From Rhopalosiphum padi (lineage: Eukaryota; Arthropoda; Insecta; Hemiptera; Aphididae): a DNA stretch of 64,000 bases. The stretch spans positions 82,837,714 to 82,901,713 of the forward strand of contig NC_083598.1 in NCBI RefSeq assembly GCF_020882245.1. Reading direction: 5' to 3'. The notes below the pieces were generated by a model. The model saw nothing but the letters and a program-made list of their open reading frames with translations. It did not search any database and was not told the origin of the DNA. Within the stretch, counting starts at the first letter, position 1, and each line of letters begins with the position of its first letter. Below, one piece after another: positions 62,017-64,000 of this stretch. The translations under genes and the position numbers were made by a program.

Positions 62017-62863
62017 TTACAAAAACCTTCGGGTTATAGAATCATTGAATACAATTAATTCATGAAAATGTTTAAAAGAATTAATACATTTTACCATTTT
62101 ATATTATGATTTATTCAAAACAAATAATACATTTGTTTAAACATAAAAAAGTTAACACAATTTCTTAAATTAATACGAAAAAACCTTTAATTAGAGTGGC
62201 TAAATGTTAAAATCATTACCTGAAAAGCTCTGAAGTTTTCAAACAATGTAATTATATTTTGTATTTCTGCTAATAAATATAATTATTTAATAATTTAACT
62301 GAGTGTTATCAGATTGAATAGTTTTACATGATAAAAAAAATTTCAAATTTAATCAACCATACCATTTGTTTTATAACCAATTGTATAATTAGTACATATA
62401 TTATATTTATTTTTACATAACCAAAATTATATAATAATAATAATTTATTAAATTTTAAAACTAAAAGTTCACACCAAACAATGGATTCTATTTAATGACA
62501 TCAAAGCAAACACAAGATAGCACTACTATTTTCTTCCATAAATTATAGTGAAATAGCTTCAGACTGAATAATAAAACATTTAATTACTAAATATTGTATA
62601 ATACCATTCATAACAAGTAAATTGATTTTCATTAATTTAGTCAAAACATATATAAGGGTTTAGAAGGCTAAATAATTATTTATTTATTCAAGTATAACAA
62701 ATTATGTGTTTTTAAAGAAATAATGTCTACAAATTTGGTTATTGTGGCACCAAAACTTAAGAATTGAAATGCATAAATTCGTAGGACAGAACCAAAAACT
62801 ATTTTTTTTTTTGGATTTACAAAAATTAAAATATGTATTATATTTATTTATTACTTTGGAATG
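62017..62863. other. Spacer including the ubiquilin 3' UTR
   Basis: There is no coding exon. The right-hand part lies downstream of the ubiquilin stop on the minus strand. AATAAA motifs on the minus strand occur at 62843-62852 (only about 12 bases after the stop) and near 62680. Which one is used is unclear. Confidence 0.4.
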
Positions 62864-64000
62864 TTAAGTAGACAATTGCCCACTAGTAAGCAGCCGTTCA
62901 ACAGCGGCATTTATATCTCCAAATGTTGCAATTAATGCTTGTAAATTAGCATCTCGATTGACAAATCCCATTGCCGACAATTGTTCCAATTGTGAACTGT
63001 ATCTCTCTTCCGGCGGCTGAGTATTTGCCACTGGATTACTGTTATTTGGCACTTGTGATAACTAAAAATATAAATAAAGTGAAGGAGTCATTCATTTTTT
63101 TAACACTAAATAAAAAACTAATAACTAAGTATACATATTTAAATATAAAACAATAAATTATTATATGAATCGGAAAATTAACATAATATGAGCTGGATAA
63201 ATAAAAATATAATATGTATTGAAGTATTCAAACATATTTTAAAAACCAATTAGAATTACTTCAACATGCTCAATTGCAATACTTTTAAAAAGCTCTCTTA
63301 AGAGTCCCAATATTTACCTGCTATTATTAAAAGAAAATTTTTATCATCAGTAAAATTATTGCTAGACACTAATATATAATAAATACAGAAATTTATTATT
63401 TTAAAACAAATTAACTTACCATTCTTCTCATGAGTTCAGCAAAATTATTATCTTGACCTTCAGTTGATGGCATATCACTAGTTACAGTTGAATCAGCATT
63501 AGTAGTTGTATTGGCATTTGGTGTTGGAAAAAAAGACTGGCCACCCAATGATCCACCAATATTTGGCATGTTAGTACGTAGTGCTTCAAGACCTCTTTGT
63601 ATTTGATCAAGAGCAGATAACACATTTGGATTAGTGGACATATCTTGAACTGCAGGGTTTGACATCTGTTGCAGGAACGCTGGCATCATACTACGGAATT
63701 GAGACTAAAAAGAATATTTTTTTTTTATTAAATAATAAATATTTTTTAACAATAACTACTAAAATTATTTTCTTACCTGAAGTTCTGGATTATTAGCAAG
63801 CAATGGATTATTACTTAATAAGTTGTTTGCCATATTAGGGTTGCTAGTCATTGCTTGCAGAGTTGATTGGAAATACGGAGTATTCATAATGCTTTGCATA
63901 ACTTGTGGATTTTCAATCATTTGTTGCATCATAGAGTTCATTGTATCCCCATTAAACAAGGTACCACCAGTTCCTCCAGTTGGTATATTACCTGATGTCG
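62864..64000 (-). CDS. Ubqn: Ubiquilin, 3' part (STI1-like repeats and UBA domain), 5' end outside window
   Basis: Three exons are visible: 63777-64000 (continues beyond the edge), 63420-63704 (285 bp) and 62864-63061 (198 bp with stop). Junctions are phase 0 with GT/AG ends. The protein reads through Met/Asn/Pro-rich STI1-type repeats (MIENPQVMQSIMNTPYFQ; NNPLLANNPELQ) and a DQIQRGLEALR helix. It ends in a UBA domain with the MGF motif and ALIATFGDINAAVERLL, very close to the ubiquilin consensus. In the known family an N-terminal ubiquitin-like domain binds the proteasome and the UBA binds ubiquitin chains. The ubiquitin-like domain must lie beyond the right edge. Compared with vertebrate ubiquilins the stretch between the last STI1 repeat and UBA is short and Thr/Asn-rich. 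The symbol follows the Drosophila gene. Confidence 0.94.

Noticed and set aside
1..64000. CRISPR array, tRNA or rRNA gene, bacterial transfer, LTR retrotransposon
   Set aside because: No regularly spaced repeats, tRNA box pairs, rRNA motifs, intron-free bacterial genes, reverse transcriptase motifs or long terminal repeats were seen on either strand.

Overview
The window looks like nuclear DNA of an aphid (Aphididae, probably close to the pea aphid). This is inferred from the strong A+T bias, the very frequent TAGGTA/TACCTA motif, the density of short hAT-type elements and three typical insect multi-exon genes. No bacterial operon, tRNA, rRNA or CRISPR array is visible.

Genes. Three host genes can be assembled exon by exon, all on the minus strand. 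(1) 30783-33483: a complete 7-exon, 542-residue CREB3/CREB3-like bZIP factor with a single membrane anchor and a candidate Site-1 protease motif on the lumenal side. It would be an ER or Golgi stress or secretory-capacity regulator released by proteolysis. (2) 44442-55499: a complete 14-exon, 502-residue casein kinase 1 gamma (gilgamesh type), with a 7.1-kb first intron and a C-terminal CCCFFKR lipid-anchor motif. (3) 62864-64000: the 3' part of a ubiquilin gene (STI1-like repeats and UBA domain), running off the right edge. They are neighbours with separate jobs (stress transcription, membrane-bound kinase signalling, ubiquitin shuttling), and nothing suggests co-regulation.

Mobile DNA. 2129-6599 is an almost intact hAT element: 14-bp perfect terminal inverted repeats, a perfect 8-bp target duplication, and a five-exon transposase interrupted by one nonsense codon. 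Three of its exons are a tandem triplication of one mini-exon. Elsewhere there is a decayed hAT (56485-57568) carrying a nested SPIN-like MITE (56664-57021). There are also hAT MITEs at 17019, 25537, 36393, 40708 and 59541, a pogo/Tigger-like MITE at 61854-62014, three members of a CAGRGTGAT-ended family (8603, 21803, 22987), and a two-copy dispersed repeat (13318 and 35266).

Layout. 1-2120 is empty AT-rich DNA. 2121-6607 is the hAT insertion. 6608-30782 is a 24-kb stretch without recognisable genes that holds several GC/CpG-richer patches, mainly 12.6-13.2, 14.9-20.4 and 28.1-28.45 kb, so it may be intergenic regulatory DNA or a giant intron. The CREB3-like gene and its GC-rich 5' flank follow (30.8-34.1 kb), then an 8-10 kb AT-rich desert (34.1-44.4 kb). 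The CK1 gamma gene (44.4-55.5 kb) comes next, then a transposon-dense spacer (55.5-62.8 kb) and the ubiquilin 3' end.
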